Part shown: positions 5,968-15,107 of the stretch, piece after piece
Layout of the letters: every line of letters begins with the position of its first letter
Numbering within the stretch: the stretch's first letter is position 1
Source: a virus
DNA: 50,697 nt
Virus record (IMG/VR): IMGVR_UViG_3300010885_011561
Coordinates: 1 to 50,697 of that record
Strand: one strand, 5' to 3'
Translations under genes and position numbers: made by a program
Notes under the pieces: generated by a model
The model's input: the letters and a program-made list of their open reading frames with translations, nothing else
What the model was told of the DNA's origin: nothing
Database searches by the model: none

Positions 5968-5996
5968 AGTATAGCTTAAAATTGGAATGTTGTCAA
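5968..5996 (-). promoter_or_regulatory. Sigma70-type promoter for the 5949-4847 operon
   Basis: A perfect TTGACA (5991-5996) and TATACT (5968-5973) are 17 nt apart on the minus strand, 19 nt upstream of the ATG. The -35 box overlaps the end of the upstream gene. This is one of the best promoters in the window. Confidence 0.8.
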
Positions 5997-7048
5997 GCTG
6001 TTTTTACAGCACAGATGACTATGGGTATTTTAATTGTTGGCAACGAAAATTTTATTCCAAACAAACTTAAAAACAGATCTAATAATTTTACTACTAGATT
6101 AATAAATTTTAACACTAGATTCATTACGATGTTATTGATCCATGACAGTGTGTCCATTAATAACTTTTGAAGATCAATACACGGCTGTACAACTGTTGGA
6201 TTAATTTCAGTAAAGACTTCCGGCTTGCCTATGATGGGAATCTTAAATTGTTTGAAAGCTTCTACCATTTGGGCACAGGTCGGAACTTTTACATTAAAAA
6301 TCTTAGAGGCTAGTTCTCTAAGCCATGCCTCTATATCTTCTAGTGTTGGTATTTTTGCAAGATACATTAGAATAGCTTTTAATACATCTTCGACAAGTTT
6401 TTCCCAGATAATTGAAAATTTAAATGTGTAAGGGGGCGTGGCCAAATCATAGAGTTTCAAACCTGTTTGAATTAACTCAATGATCTTTTTTATCGAGTTG
6501 AATACAAATCCCCATAAGCTGTTTATTATTTTATCAACAAGCATTTCTAGTTCGTGCTGTGGATCAACAAACCCTTCCATGAACGGATATGGTATTCTTA
6601 AAAATTCTAATATCTTAATTAACTTTGCTTTTGAGTTGTTATACAATTCAGTTATTTTTGCTATTAGTCTATCTCGAAAGTCTGCGGCAAACAAATCTGT
6701 CAAGTAAAGGTCTAATACAGGTATTTTTAGATCTAATACACCTAAACCAAATTTCTTCAAAGCTTCAAAAATCTTATATAGAAAATCCCATATGGGTTTC
6801 AAAATAGACTGCATCAAATAATTGTATAGCCTAGAAATAGCGTTCTTAATATCTGTAATAGGATTGATAATTCCTAGTGTTAAGCACTCTAAGCCTAATA
6901 ATGGTATACTAACACTAACTACCGACAACGTGGGATCCTTTGGATATGCAGCCTGAATAGAGTCGTATAAAGACTGCATGGTAAATCCATTCTTAAGATC
7001 GATTTCTATATCGACCGGGATTCGTGTATGTTTGTCGATAGTAAACAT
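5993..7048 (-). CDS. Amphipathic-helix-rich phage protein, probably virion-associated
   Basis: This 351-residue protein is almost wholly long amphipathic helices rich in Ile, Leu, Lys and Phe, such as ILKPIWDFLYKIFEALKKFG and LSWINNIVMNLVLKFINLVV. Short Pro-bounded repeats appear (LKIPVLDLYL, FKIPIIGKP, IKIPIVICA). There is no signal peptide and no uninterrupted membrane segment in the first half; the last 70 residues are the most hydrophobic. I do not recognise a family. Proteins of this composition in phages are often ejected or membrane-interacting virion components, which is inference. The start follows the upstream stop closely (TAATATG). Confidence 0.7.
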   Translation of the reverse strand: MFTIDKHTRIPVDIEIDLKNGFTMQSLYDSIQAAYPKDPTLSVVSVSIPLLGLECLTLGIINPITDIKNAISRLYNYLMQSILKPIWDFLYKIFEALKKFGLGVLDLKIPVLDLYLTDLFAADFRDRLIAKITELYNNSKAKLIKILEFLRIPYPFMEGFVDPQHELEMLVDKIINSLWGFVFNSIKKIIELIQTGLKLYDLATPPYTFKFSIIWEKLVEDVLKAILMYLAKIPTLEDIEAWLRELASKIFNVKVPTCAQMVEAFKQFKIPIIGKPEVFTEINPTVVQPCIDLQKLLMDTLSWINNIVMNLVLKFINLVVKLLDLFLSLFGIKFSLPTIKIPIVICAVKTA

Positions 7049-7049
7049 A

Positions 7050-7337
7050 TTAAACTAATGCAATACCTGTAGTGCCTTGCACATACTGATCGGCTGCACT
7101 CTTTTCAGCCATTACCATAACAATGATATGGATGTGTTTGATGAACACTGTGTCACTGCCACCCAAGAACATGAAAGGCATCATGCCCAGACCATCGTTG
7201 CCAATGGTTACACTCTTAGGTCTATCTAACCTAACATGCTCAGATGTATCGTCATCAAGACGTGCAATAATCTCTTCTCCAGAGATTAATTTAATACTTA
7301 CTATGTCGCCGGTGGCGGCGGGTTTTTGAATTAACAT
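7050..7337 (-). CDS. Small Sm/Hfq-like beta-barrel protein
   Basis: This 95-residue protein has five predicted beta-strands in the order of an Sm fold: GDIVSIKLISGEEIIARL, then HVRLDRPKSVTI, MPFMFLGG and VFIKHIHIIVMVMA. The SGEEIIARL...DD layout resembles Sm motif 1. It could bind RNA or form rings, but the assignment is by pattern only. I chose ATG 7335-7337 because GAGGAA lies seven bases upstream; the longer frame starting at 7382 lies inside the previous gene. The upstream stop is one base before the start. Confidence 0.65.
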   Translation of the reverse strand: MLIQKPAATGDIVSIKLISGEEIIARLDDDTSEHVRLDRPKSVTIGNDGLGMMPFMFLGGSDTVFIKHIHIIVMVMAEKSAADQYVQGTTGIALV

Positions 7338-7338
7338 T

Positions 7339-7767
7339 TTATTCCTCGTTTTCTTTTTTAGGTATTTCGCATAATGCTTCAAGCGTTTTATAATGCTCGT
7401 AGGCTTTTTTAAGAGCTGCGAAGTGCTCTAGTTTTGCAGGGTCCGGCACAAGTATGGCCAGCCGGTTTGAAATAGTTTCCATAAACTCTGAGATATTCCG
7501 GCCGTTTATCATGACCTTGCCTTCGAACTCTGCATCACCGGAGACTTTTAAACCGGAAGTTGGATTTACATTACCGCTCCAGTTTACATTGCTCCAGCTA
7601 GTTCCATTAAGGCCACTGGTTAAAAAACTTCCGGAACTACCAGCTGTAATAGTTGGTATTGATGAACCATAAGAATAGGAATTAATAGATGATGTAGACA
7701 TGTTACCATAGTCTATGGTAATAGTATCGCAGGAATTATTGGATATTTCTAGTGTATCGTTATCCAT
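7339..7767 (-). CDS. Phage structural-type protein with C-terminal helix
   Basis: The N-terminal half of this 142-residue protein is low complexity (Ser, Thr, Gly, Asn, Tyr). The centre carries LKVSGDAEFEGKVMINGRNI, a strand-turn pattern seen in fibre neck and baseplate-associated proteins. The C-terminus is helical (RLAILVPDPAKLEHF, ALKKAYEHYKTLEALC). I infer a minor virion protein; the exact role is unknown. It overlaps the glutaredoxin gene by 8 nt. Confidence 0.65.
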   Translation of the reverse strand: MDNDTLEISNNSCDTITIDYGNMSTSSINSYSYGSSIPTITAGSSGSFLTSGLNGTSWSNVNWSGNVNPTSGLKVSGDAEFEGKVMINGRNISEFMETISNRLAILVPDPAKLEHFAALKKAYEHYKTLEALCEIPKKENEE

Positions 7768-7984
7768 TTAGGTGTGCCTTTAACTCATTAAATCCGCCGA
7801 TTAACTCCCCGTCGATAAAAATTTGAGGAACGGTACGAGCATTAGGAACTGCTTCTAGTAATTCTTCTTTAGAATATCCATCGCCAATTTTCTTTTCTTC
7901 AAATGGGATTTCTTTTTGACCCAACAATGCTTTTGCTTGGTCGCAATATGGGCAATGGTACTTAGACCAAATAATTGCTTTCAT
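7760..7984 (-). CDS. Glutaredoxin
   Basis: This 74-residue protein has the CPYC redox site (C11, C14), the TVPQIF cis-proline loop and the GGFNEL glutathione-binding segment. It probably supplies electrons to the ribonucleotide reductase encoded just upstream, as phage glutaredoxins do. Start ATG 7982-7984 has AAGGAAAC before it; the longer frame to 8032 reads back into nrdB. It lies 10 nt after nrdB. Confidence 0.93.
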   Translation of the reverse strand: MKAIIWSKYHCPYCDQAKALLGQKEIPFEEKKIGDGYSKEELLEAVPNARTVPQIFIDGELIGGFNELKAHLNG

Positions 7985-7994
7985 TTTTGTTTCC

Positions 7995-9095
7995 TTATAA
8001 ATCCGGTAATTCTTCGTAGCTAACTGAATCACTCATAACACCAATAACATAATTAGTGCTTTCGTTTTCTTGTAATGCTGTCTGTTTCTTGTTGATGTTA
8101 ACGTGCTTGTTAAACCAAGGAATAGGACTCATCTTTGGATGGTCGGCTAGGTATTTAATTCCTATTTCTTTCAAACGGGTAAATGCAGTATAGTCAACAA
8201 AGTCTTTTAAGATACTAGCATTTAATCCTATAACTACACCCTTCTTGAACAAATACTCAGCCCAGTCTTTTTCTTCTTGAATAACTTCTAAGTACATAGC
8301 ATATACTTCTTCTTCGCATTCTTTTTCAATTTCGATAAAGTCTGGATCGTCTTTGGTTACATTGTTGATCAACCAACCGGTCCACTCTGCATGAAGAAGC
8401 TCGTCTTGTAGAATTAAACTAATAATATTTCCGTTACCAATATAGATCTTATTTTCTACCATGGCCAATGATGTGGCAAAACTAACCATGAAGCGTAAGG
8501 CTTCGAGGGCGTAGGAGGCATGTAAAGCAAGCCATATGGCTCGTTTGTGAACATGGAGGTCAACGTCTTCACCCAATTCTTTACGGCTGTTGAGAATGTG
8601 TAGATCCTCATAGTAACGACCAATGTTAGCAGCCATACCAGCAATTTCAGCAGTGTCGTGAATCTTGTTAAACTCATCTTTAGGTACTCCGTAGACGTTA
8701 CGAATAATGTGACTATAGCTTTTGCTGTGAATACTTGTTTCGAAGAAACTCCATGTAAGTGTTAATGCTTCAAGTTCGGGGATTGAACAAACTGGGCCAA
8801 ATACTTGGAAGGGCGCACGACCCTGAATAGAATCCAAAGCAGTCTGGCGAAGTAGATTACTGGTAAAGATATGTTTAACAGCTTCGCTGGATTCTTTGTG
8901 ATCCATTTTGTCTTTGGTTAGACTGATCTCTTCCGGTACCCAGAAAAAGCCTCGTGCTAGTTCTTCGTACTTTTGTATCTTGGGATACTTAACTTCCTCA
9001 AAACGTTGTACTGTTACAGGCCCAGCAGGGTCTAGAAACATTGTACGTTTAAGATAATTTGTTGGCTTACTAAAATCGTATTGTGCTTTTGACAT
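7995..9095 (-). CDS. nrdB: Class Ia ribonucleotide reductase beta subunit
   Basis: This 366-residue protein matches R2 in length and motifs: D88 in LDSIQGR, E119 and H123 in FFETSIHSKSY, radical Tyr Y127, a helix with EALRF, and DELLHAEW carrying the second Glu and His metal ligands. The diiron-tyrosyl centre starts the radical used by NrdA to make deoxynucleotides. Spacing from D88 to E119 and from H123 to Y127 matches E. coli R2, but E119 to H123 is one residue longer. The C-terminal tail (SVSYEELPDL) is the usual NrdA-docking peptide type. It lies downstream of nrdA with two genes between. Confidence 0.96.
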   Translation of the reverse strand: MSKAQYDFSKPTNYLKRTMFLDPAGPVTVQRFEEVKYPKIQKYEELARGFFWVPEEISLTKDKMDHKESSEAVKHIFTSNLLRQTALDSIQGRAPFQVFGPVCSIPELEALTLTWSFFETSIHSKSYSHIIRNVYGVPKDEFNKIHDTAEIAGMAANIGRYYEDLHILNSRKELGEDVDLHVHKRAIWLALHASYALEALRFMVSFATSLAMVENKIYIGNGNIISLILQDELLHAEWTGWLINNVTKDDPDFIEIEKECEEEVYAMYLEVIQEEKDWAEYLFKKGVVIGLNASILKDFVDYTAFTRLKEIGIKYLADHPKMSPIPWFNKHVNINKKQTALQENESTNYVIGVMSDSVSYEELPDL

Positions 9096-9101
9096 GGTAT
9101 A

Positions 9102-9557
9102 TTACTGCGTCGGAGTATCTTGTTCTGTCGCAGGAGTTGATACAACTGGTACTATACCTGAAGTTATTTCTTCCCAGCCTTCTAATTCTTCGGACCAACT
9201 ATATACTTTTCCGTCACTAGGATACGGCACACTAGGTTCCCAACCGCAGACTGTTTCATTGAATATCCAACCAGTAGGATGTGGCAATGATTGTGTATGT
9301 GCAATCAATGCAGATTTTTCTTCGTCACTGATATCTACTAGAGTGTAAACATCTCTAACAATGCCATCATCGCACAACTGATAAGAATTTTCTACACGAG
9401 CATATGGACCGGGAACTGGGGCATTTACACGTTCGAATAATTTTAATGTGGCTGGAAGATTCTTAGGATCAAATTCTGGATCCAATTGCATTAGGTTATC
9501 TTCTAAGAGGGGATGATCTACAATTTTATCATCGATATATTTTATATATAATTTCAT
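9102..9557 (-). CDS. Phage hypothetical protein, Trp-rich tail-type
   Basis: This 151-residue protein starts with beta-rich MKLYIKYIDDKIVDHPLLED and has a Trp/Pro-rich centre (GWIFNETVCGWEPSVPYPSD, then YSWSEELEGWEEI). This W-NE-W-P-DG-Y-W pattern recurs in virion proteins of aquatic T4-like phages, from general knowledge. The Pro/Thr tail looks flexible. It lies between the aldolase-fold gene and nrdB, with an AAGGAAAT ribosome binding site. A structural role is inferred; it is not a nucleotide-metabolism enzyme. Confidence 0.65.
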   Translation of the reverse strand: MKLYIKYIDDKIVDHPLLEDNLMQLDPEFDPKNLPATLKLFERVNAPVPGPYARVENSYQLCDDGIVRDVYTLVDISDEEKSALIAHTQSLPHPTGWIFNETVCGWEPSVPYPSDGKVYSWSEELEGWEEITSGIVPVVSTPATEQDTPTQ

Positions 9558-9574
9558 GTTATTTCCTTAATAAT

Positions 9575-10225
9575 TTAATATTTTCCACTTGCAAGTACTA
9601 TCTTGCAAATATGTTCTAATCTTTCTATATGCTCGTAGGCCCGCCACGGACTTGTGTCAATAGCAACTACTCCATGTCCTTTAATGCCCACAATGTCGTA
9701 GGCGATATTGCCGGCTTTATCTAATTGTAACATCGTGTGGCACTGGTCTGCAAGCTCTTGACTAGTAGGAGGTACATCGCCTACATTAGGTGCTACCTTA
9801 GTATAACGATTCAATTCTGGAAACGCATCGCTAATGGTACTTAAATCAATACCGGCATGCATGGCTGCAATACAGTAAGTAGGGTGAACGTGTACAACTA
9901 CCCTAACATCATCTTTATGTTGCCCCATTTCTTTTTGCAGGCCAAAGTGTAATGGTAGTTCTCCGCTGGGCTTTAGATTGCTACTAATCTCAGTATACTC
10001 TAATTCTTTGGTTATATGATATAACCGAGGAGGTTGATCATAGTAGCCTTTCTCAATGCCAATCTTTTTAAACTGATCAGGCTGTAGCGTTTGCTTGCGT
10101 ACACCACTGGGAGTAATGTAAAAATGGTCACGGTCGTGATGTCGTATGCTTACATTACCATCACGGCTGGTAATCCAATTGCGCTTATACGCATCTAACA
10201 TTACATCACATATAGTTTCTAACAT
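9575..10225 (-). CDS. Class II aldolase/adducin-fold enzyme
   Basis: This 216-residue protein has the full motif set of the family: DGNVSIR (phosphate and substrate loop), ITPSG, KPSGELPLH with catalytic E89, HVHPTY with zinc ligands H112 and H114, and GIKGHGVV with H184. Members cleave or dehydrate sugar phosphates, for example fuculose-phosphate aldolase, ribulose-phosphate 4-epimerase or methylthioribulose-phosphate dehydratase. Substrate cannot be fixed from sequence. It sits between nrdA and nrdB, so it may feed host sugar-phosphate pools during replication, which is inference. All active-site residues are intact. Confidence 0.88.
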   Translation of the reverse strand: MLETICDVMLDAYKRNWITSRDGNVSIRHHDRDHFYITPSGVRKQTLQPDQFKKIGIEKGYYDQPPRLYHITKELEYTEISSNLKPSGELPLHFGLQKEMGQHKDDVRVVVHVHPTYCIAAMHAGIDLSTISDAFPELNRYTKVAPNVGDVPPTSQELADQCHTMLQLDKAGNIAYDIVGIKGHGVVAIDTSPWRAYEHIERLEHICKIVLASGKY

Positions 10226-10240
10226 TAATCTATTCTCAAT

Positions 10241-12571
10241 TTATAACTTACACGCTTCGCAGTCGTCATCTAATTCTTCATAGACTGTTACAGGTGAAAG
10301 AGTAATTGCACTACTTGTATTTGTCATATCAGCTTTGGCGCCAACTTTATTAATTAGACTATAATAGATAGTTTTTATACCCCATTTATAGGCTAACATC
10401 AAATTCTTAGCAATCACTGTTCCAGGTACCTTGCCACCATCAAAATGTGCAGGATTGTAAAACGTATTAGTACTCAAACTTTGATCAATATACGCTGCCA
10501 ATACTGCTGAGGTTTTTAAATACCCGTCGCAGTCCTTTTGATCCCACATTAACTGATAACGATTCTTCAGACGCTTGTATTCTGGTACTACCTGTACAAA
10601 CGACCCGGCTTTTGATTCCTTAACACTAATCAATTCCATGGGCATTTCAATACCATTAGTACTATTTAATACAACACTGCTAGACTCGACCGGAGCAACG
10701 GCCATTAATGTAGCATTGCGGATACCATACTTTTTCATGTTTTCACGAAGTGGTTCCCAATCTATGCTAGGAGTAAAGTCAGTTAATTCGTTAACACCTG
10801 CTTTACGGCGTTCCCAGGGGAATACACCTTTGCCATAATAAGTGTACTGACTACGTCCGCATGGGCCACGCTCGCGGGCCAGCTCGACACTCATCTCAGT
10901 TAGGTAGTAGGCTTGATGTTCCATCCATCGTTTAACTTCTGCCAGTGCATCTGCTTCTCCGTATTTGTAACTTTTACGAGCATGCCAGTAGGCTAAGTTG
11001 GTAATACCAACTCCCAGCGGTTCAAAGTCTGTGTTGGCTAATTTGCTTTGAATTGACAAGAAGTCTTGATAGTTCAGTAAGTTGCTAAGACTGCGTACAA
11101 GTACACGGCAGGCTTTACGCATTTCTTGTGGGTTACGGAACGCACCCCAGTTTATTGAGCCAAGAGTGCAAAGAGCAATGCGTCCCTCTGGATCTTCAAT
11201 TCTTTGGAAAGGGCGGGTGGGTAAAAGTATCTCTTGGCATAGGTTTGATTGATATATTGGATCCACGGTTGTATCAAACGAACCTTGGTTGATGACATTG
11301 TCAATATTGACAAGATATATGCGCCCAGTATCAGTTCTCTCTTTAAGAATTCCATTTTTGAATATCTCATCCGCCGATACAACTTTCTTTTTCTTTGTCT
11401 TATCTTGCTCATATTGTAGATACAACTTTTCAAACTCTCGACTATCTCTGTAGTAGGCTTCGTATAGATCTGGAACTTCTGCTGGATCAAACAAACTCAT
11501 TGTTTCACCACGCTTGTAACGATTCCAGAACATAGCGTTAACTACTACTGAGTAATCCATTTGTCTAACACGAGTTTCTTCAGTACCTTGATTGTTCTTT
11601 AAAACAATAAGGTCTTCAAATTGATAATGCCAAACGGGAAATGTAACTGTGCAACTGGCATTGCGTATACCACCTTGCGAGCATGATCTTAAATCAGCAA
11701 ACCATTTCTTCAAGAATGGTATCATACCCGTGTGTTTGATTTCACCGTTGCGAATTGGGGCGCCTAAGGGTCGGATTCTGCCTATTTCTAGACCAATTCC
11801 GGCTCTTTTTGACGCATATTTGGCCATCATTTCCCCGGCCGCGAAAATACTGTCCAAAGTATCATCCGAACTAATGAGAACACAAGAACTAAATTGTTTT
11901 GTAGTTGTCCCAAGCCCTGCCAACACAGGCGTAGCCAATGTGAAATGACCGTCACTAGCGCATTCATAATATTCCTTAACTAATTTTAATCTTGTTTCTT
12001 TTGTCTCAGAATGAAATGCTGTTGCTGCCGCAATAGCATATCTGATTTGTGGTGTTTCGTAGATTGTGCCATTAGCACGATTTTGTACTAGGTATTTTTC
12101 GCAGAGTTGTGCAATTGCCGCAAATGTATAGGTTTCGTCTTTGTCGTGATCGATGATTAGATCAATGATGTTCCATTCATCTTCTGTGTACCAATCGAGT
12201 AGTTCTTTGGTATACATGCCCGATTCTATATTCTTTTTAACAATGTTATATAGTTTAGGAGGATCGTATTCTCCGTATACTTCTTTTCTTAGCATACTAA
12301 CACGCTGGCGGCCTGCTACGTATTGATAGTTAACATTGTTGATTTCTGGATTTTCGGTTTCGTCTATTAGATTAACCATAGCCTTGAGTAATAGCTCGTC
12401 TATGGTTTGAGTTGACATACCATCGTGTAATTCTATCTGTGCTTTGATTTCAATCATACTAGGACTGACGCTGTCAATGCCTTTGCAAGCATGTGCAACC
12501 TGTCTCTGTATTTTAGAAATGTCTAAAGGAACGCGAGTTCCATCTCTCTTGATCACGTTGATCATTGTCAT
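10241..12571 (-). CDS. nrdA: Class Ia ribonucleotide reductase alpha subunit
   Basis: This 776-residue protein is full length. An ATP-cone occupies residues 4 to about 90 (INVIKRDGTRVPLDISKIQR). The active-site disulphide pair is C230 (SSCVLI) and C468 (ALCTLGS). The thiyl-radical loop is NLCQEI with N443, C445 and E447. The radical-transfer tyrosines lie in IYYSLI. The C-terminus DCEACKL carries the swinging Cys pair re-reduced by glutaredoxin. It makes deoxynucleoside diphosphates for phage DNA synthesis. The ATP-cone suggests allosteric dATP control is retained. GAAGG precedes the start. No intron, intein or split is present, unlike several other phage nrdA genes. Confidence 0.97.
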   Translation of the reverse strand: MTMINVIKRDGTRVPLDISKIQRQVAHACKGIDSVSPSMIEIKAQIELHDGMSTQTIDELLLKAMVNLIDETENPEINNVNYQYVAGRQRVSMLRKEVYGEYDPPKLYNIVKKNIESGMYTKELLDWYTEDEWNIIDLIIDHDKDETYTFAAIAQLCEKYLVQNRANGTIYETPQIRYAIAAATAFHSETKETRLKLVKEYYECASDGHFTLATPVLAGLGTTTKQFSSCVLISSDDTLDSIFAAGEMMAKYASKRAGIGLEIGRIRPLGAPIRNGEIKHTGMIPFLKKWFADLRSCSQGGIRNASCTVTFPVWHYQFEDLIVLKNNQGTEETRVRQMDYSVVVNAMFWNRYKRGETMSLFDPAEVPDLYEAYYRDSREFEKLYLQYEQDKTKKKKVVSADEIFKNGILKERTDTGRIYLVNIDNVINQGSFDTTVDPIYQSNLCQEILLPTRPFQRIEDPEGRIALCTLGSINWGAFRNPQEMRKACRVLVRSLSNLLNYQDFLSIQSKLANTDFEPLGVGITNLAYWHARKSYKYGEADALAEVKRWMEHQAYYLTEMSVELARERGPCGRSQYTYYGKGVFPWERRKAGVNELTDFTPSIDWEPLRENMKKYGIRNATLMAVAPVESSSVVLNSTNGIEMPMELISVKESKAGSFVQVVPEYKRLKNRYQLMWDQKDCDGYLKTSAVLAAYIDQSLSTNTFYNPAHFDGGKVPGTVIAKNLMLAYKWGIKTIYYSLINKVGAKADMTNTSSAITLSPVTVYEELDDDCEACKL

Positions 12572-12601
12572 GTATGGCCTTCTTAAATGTGTCGAGGAAG
12601 A

Positions 12602-12609
12602 TATTTACC
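12602..12609 (-). promoter_or_regulatory. Putative promoter box GGTAAATA upstream of nrdA
   Basis: It lies 31 nt upstream of the nrdA start, overlapping the end of the previous gene. It fits the window-wide TAAATA motif; I see no good sigma70 pair here. Confidence 0.35.
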
Positions 12610-13036
12610 TAGAGGTATCCAGTTCAATTAGATTTTCAAGCAAAAACGAATCTGGTATATTTTCCAGTGTTACAGGGCCATTATCACTATAGTTAATAGC
12701 CCATCCTTCAACACATACAATATTATACTGCTTAGAACCCGAGTTGTCTACATAAGTTTTAACCTCTATTACAGAATTATTAAATTTATTTGTCAATTTC
12801 AGAGTCCAAGCAATCATAATAGATTTGGTAAAATCGTCATATTTGTTATCCACAATGATTTCCCAAGGGCTAGGCCAACTAGCTTTATGGTACGGATCTA
12901 TTTTATTGTTGTATGGAATATAAGGAGCCTGTTTCCAAAATTCCCATGCATCCTCAAAGGGAGTATTGCTGTCATTTAATTGGGCTCGGTGCTCGGCCCA
13001 CAATGACAATCTATTATCAATGCTTTGATTGAACAT
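12605..13036 (-). CDS. Phage hypothetical protein (143 aa)
   Basis: This mixed alpha/beta protein carries WAEHRAQLND, FWKQAPYIPYNNKIDPY and WPSPWEIIVDNKYDDFTKSI. The pattern of aromatic residues around PYN-IDPY and WPxPWE is familiar from aquatic T4-like phages, but no function is known to me. The C-terminal half alternates strands (VIEVKTYVDNSGSKQYNIVC). The start lies four bases after the stop of the beta-helix fibre gene, so the two are co-expressed and it may be a tail or baseplate-associated protein. Confidence 0.7.
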   Translation of the reverse strand: MFNQSIDNRLSLWAEHRAQLNDSNTPFEDAWEFWKQAPYIPYNNKIDPYHKASWPSPWEIIVDNKYDDFTKSIMIAWTLKLTNKFNNSVIEVKTYVDNSGSKQYNIVCVEGWAINYSDNGPVTLENIPDSFLLENLIELDTSR

Positions 13037-13039
13037 TAA

Positions 13040-15052
13040 TTAATGTAAAATGTTTACGCTATATTCTATTGATGCTGCTGACGCAGTTGAGGTTGATGCA
13101 TTTTTAGCGTACAATACTGCGTAATTTTTAGCTGAATGAGTTTCGTAATCAACATTTAGTACAATCGGAACTGACACAGATCTTGCCAATATAAAACTTG
13201 TACCTGTATTAAAATTTATAAGGGGAGTTGATTGAGTTTCAAATACTGCAATATTTCCACTACTAGTAGTAAACGAAGTAATCAACCCTGCATTATTGTC
13301 ATTGTTAGGGTCAACAATAAACCATGTTTGATCTGTCAAAGTTGGATTGCCCGAGAAAGGTAATCCTCCTGCTACATTAACAAATGCAGGATGGTTAACA
13401 TAGTTAACTACAAGTTGTGTTGAACTAGGTACAATAGTGGCAGTAGTAGCTGTAGTAACAGCATTGTCAATAATCTCATCATTGGCTGTAAAATTATATG
13501 TATCAGTTAATGAAGTAAAATTATCACTTGCTATGTTAATAATTATATTTCCTTTTCTGGATACAAAACTATTATGTAGCTGATATCTTACTGTTACCAT
13601 TTGGTCTGCTTTTGTTAATGGAATTTTTGTTAAAGGAGTTAGACCATTATTAGTAGTAGTTGCAGAAGAAATATATGTAGACAGTGTTGTGCTATCATCA
13701 ATAGTTACTCTACCAGTTACCAGCGGGTTGTAATAAAAATTTAAATCAGTGTTGCTATCTGCAATTGTTCTTCTATGGAAATAGTCGTTAATAGTTTTAT
13801 TACCTTCGGTATAGAAAGAAATAATTGGTGTTGAATTAGATGATGTGGTATTACTAGTATCGTCTAAATTAACACCGTTACCTACTTGTACAAAATAATT
13901 GTTTTCACTAAGATGTGATGTTCTGTTAGTGCTTGTTCCTACCCAGATACCTTCTCTAATAATACTCTTAAATCTATTATTTGAAAATATTCCGTTTGTT
14001 GGACCGAGAAGCATGTCAGTAGCATATGATGAAACACCCCTATCTAAGTTACTTAAAATACTGTTAGTTAACACTGGACGAACAACTGTACCTGTACATA
14101 CTATTCCAGTGTATAAGCTATCGAATCTGCATCTATTAATTTGAATATTTTCGCATAGGTTAACATCACCGGTTTCAATGCCGCCGCCTTTACCGCGAAC
14201 AGAAATCCCAATGCCGGCAAGTACCATTCCGTAAGTAGTTGTAGTTGCAACATCGCTGGCAGTCTTAAAAAACACATCTTGTATTTTAGCATCTAACACA
14301 TTGTCTAGTGCTAACAATGCTTTTGTTGTGGCAGTGGTTTGAGGGTTGAGATACTGTAATGTCATATTTTCAATACAGATTTCTCTTGAACGTTTTACGC
14401 CATCACTCATGCCGGCAGTCCAGTCATTGCCCTGTGCATCTACAGTTTTGAACATACTAACAGTACCAGTTGTTAATGATAGGGTTGTTATTTCTTGTCC
14501 TTCACCTACTAGACTTGTATAAGGCGGTAAATTGATTGTAGACGATACAAGATAATTTCCTGCAGGAATTATTAGCTTACGTCTTGCATCGGCTCTCTGC
14601 CACGAACTGTAAGTACTGTTATTAAAAAGATCTTGAATGGCGGCAGTTAATGTAGCAGTAATATCTACGGGAGTATGGGATATTAATAGACCAAATGGAA
14701 GATAATCTGTTAGGCTTACAGAATTATCTAATTTTACAGAAATAGATGATGTATTTGCATGAATGTGAGTATCTGATACTCGATACTTATAGGTCCCTGT
14801 ACTTGCTACTGTGCTAGTGCTTAGGAAGCTTCTTATTGTAGTCCCTAAATGTTCAATAATATTTTCTTGATCTTGTTCTGTTAAGATCCTTGAATTATTG
14901 TCGTCCCTGGCACCTTCGCTGATGCGTTTACCAATGTAGAGATGTTCTGTATCTTCCGCCCATCCAAATTCGCCCGGATCTAGTTGGGGGATGCCTGTTA
15001 CATTTTCTTCGCCTCTACGGACTTGAATTTTTGCTATTTCTAAAATCGCCAT
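13040..15052 (-). CDS. Tail fibre or spike with Mtd-like N-terminus and beta-helix
   Basis: In this 670-residue protein, residues 1-50 (IQVRRGE, LDPGEFGWAEDTEHLYIG) match the small N-terminal domain found on phage tropism determinants and fibres. Residues about 150-400 contain LIIPAGNYLVSS, LVGEGQEITTL and repeated IENMTL/INRCRFDSL-type turns, the hallmark of a right-handed pectate-lyase-like beta-helix. The remainder is beta-rich and Thr/Ser-rich. Such proteins bind or depolymerise surface glycans. Catalytic residues cannot be assigned, so binding versus cleavage is open. A GATAAATA box and AAGGAT ribosome binding site precede the start. Confidence 0.8.
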   Translation of the reverse strand: MAILEIAKIQVRRGEENVTGIPQLDPGEFGWAEDTEHLYIGKRISEGARDDNNSRILTEQDQENIIEHLGTTIRSFLSTSTVASTGTYKYRVSDTHIHANTSSISVKLDNSVSLTDYLPFGLLISHTPVDITATLTAAIQDLFNNSTYSSWQRADARRKLIIPAGNYLVSSTINLPPYTSLVGEGQEITTLSLTTGTVSMFKTVDAQGNDWTAGMSDGVKRSREICIENMTLQYLNPQTTATTKALLALDNVLDAKIQDVFFKTASDVATTTTYGMVLAGIGISVRGKGGGIETGDVNLCENIQINRCRFDSLYTGIVCTGTVVRPVLTNSILSNLDRGVSSYATDMLLGPTNGIFSNNRFKSIIREGIWVGTSTNRTSHLSENNYFVQVGNGVNLDDTSNTTSSNSTPIISFYTEGNKTINDYFHRRTIADSNTDLNFYYNPLVTGRVTIDDSTTLSTYISSATTTNNGLTPLTKIPLTKADQMVTVRYQLHNSFVSRKGNIIINIASDNFTSLTDTYNFTANDEIIDNAVTTATTATIVPSSTQLVVNYVNHPAFVNVAGGLPFSGNPTLTDQTWFIVDPNNDNNAGLITSFTTSSGNIAVFETQSTPLINFNTGTSFILARSVSVPIVLNVDYETHSAKNYAVLYAKNASTSTASAASIEYSVNILH

Positions 15053-15072
15053 GGAAATATCCTTGTATGGGA

Positions 15073-15080
15073 TATTTATC
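15073..15080 (-). promoter_or_regulatory. Putative late promoter box GATAAATA
   Basis: It lies 21 nt upstream of the beta-helix fibre start and 28 nt after the nuclease stop. It separates a late structural gene from an early-type upstream gene. Confidence 0.5.
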
Positions 15081-15107
15081 TTTTATCGAGCTGGTAACTG
15101 CTTGAGG

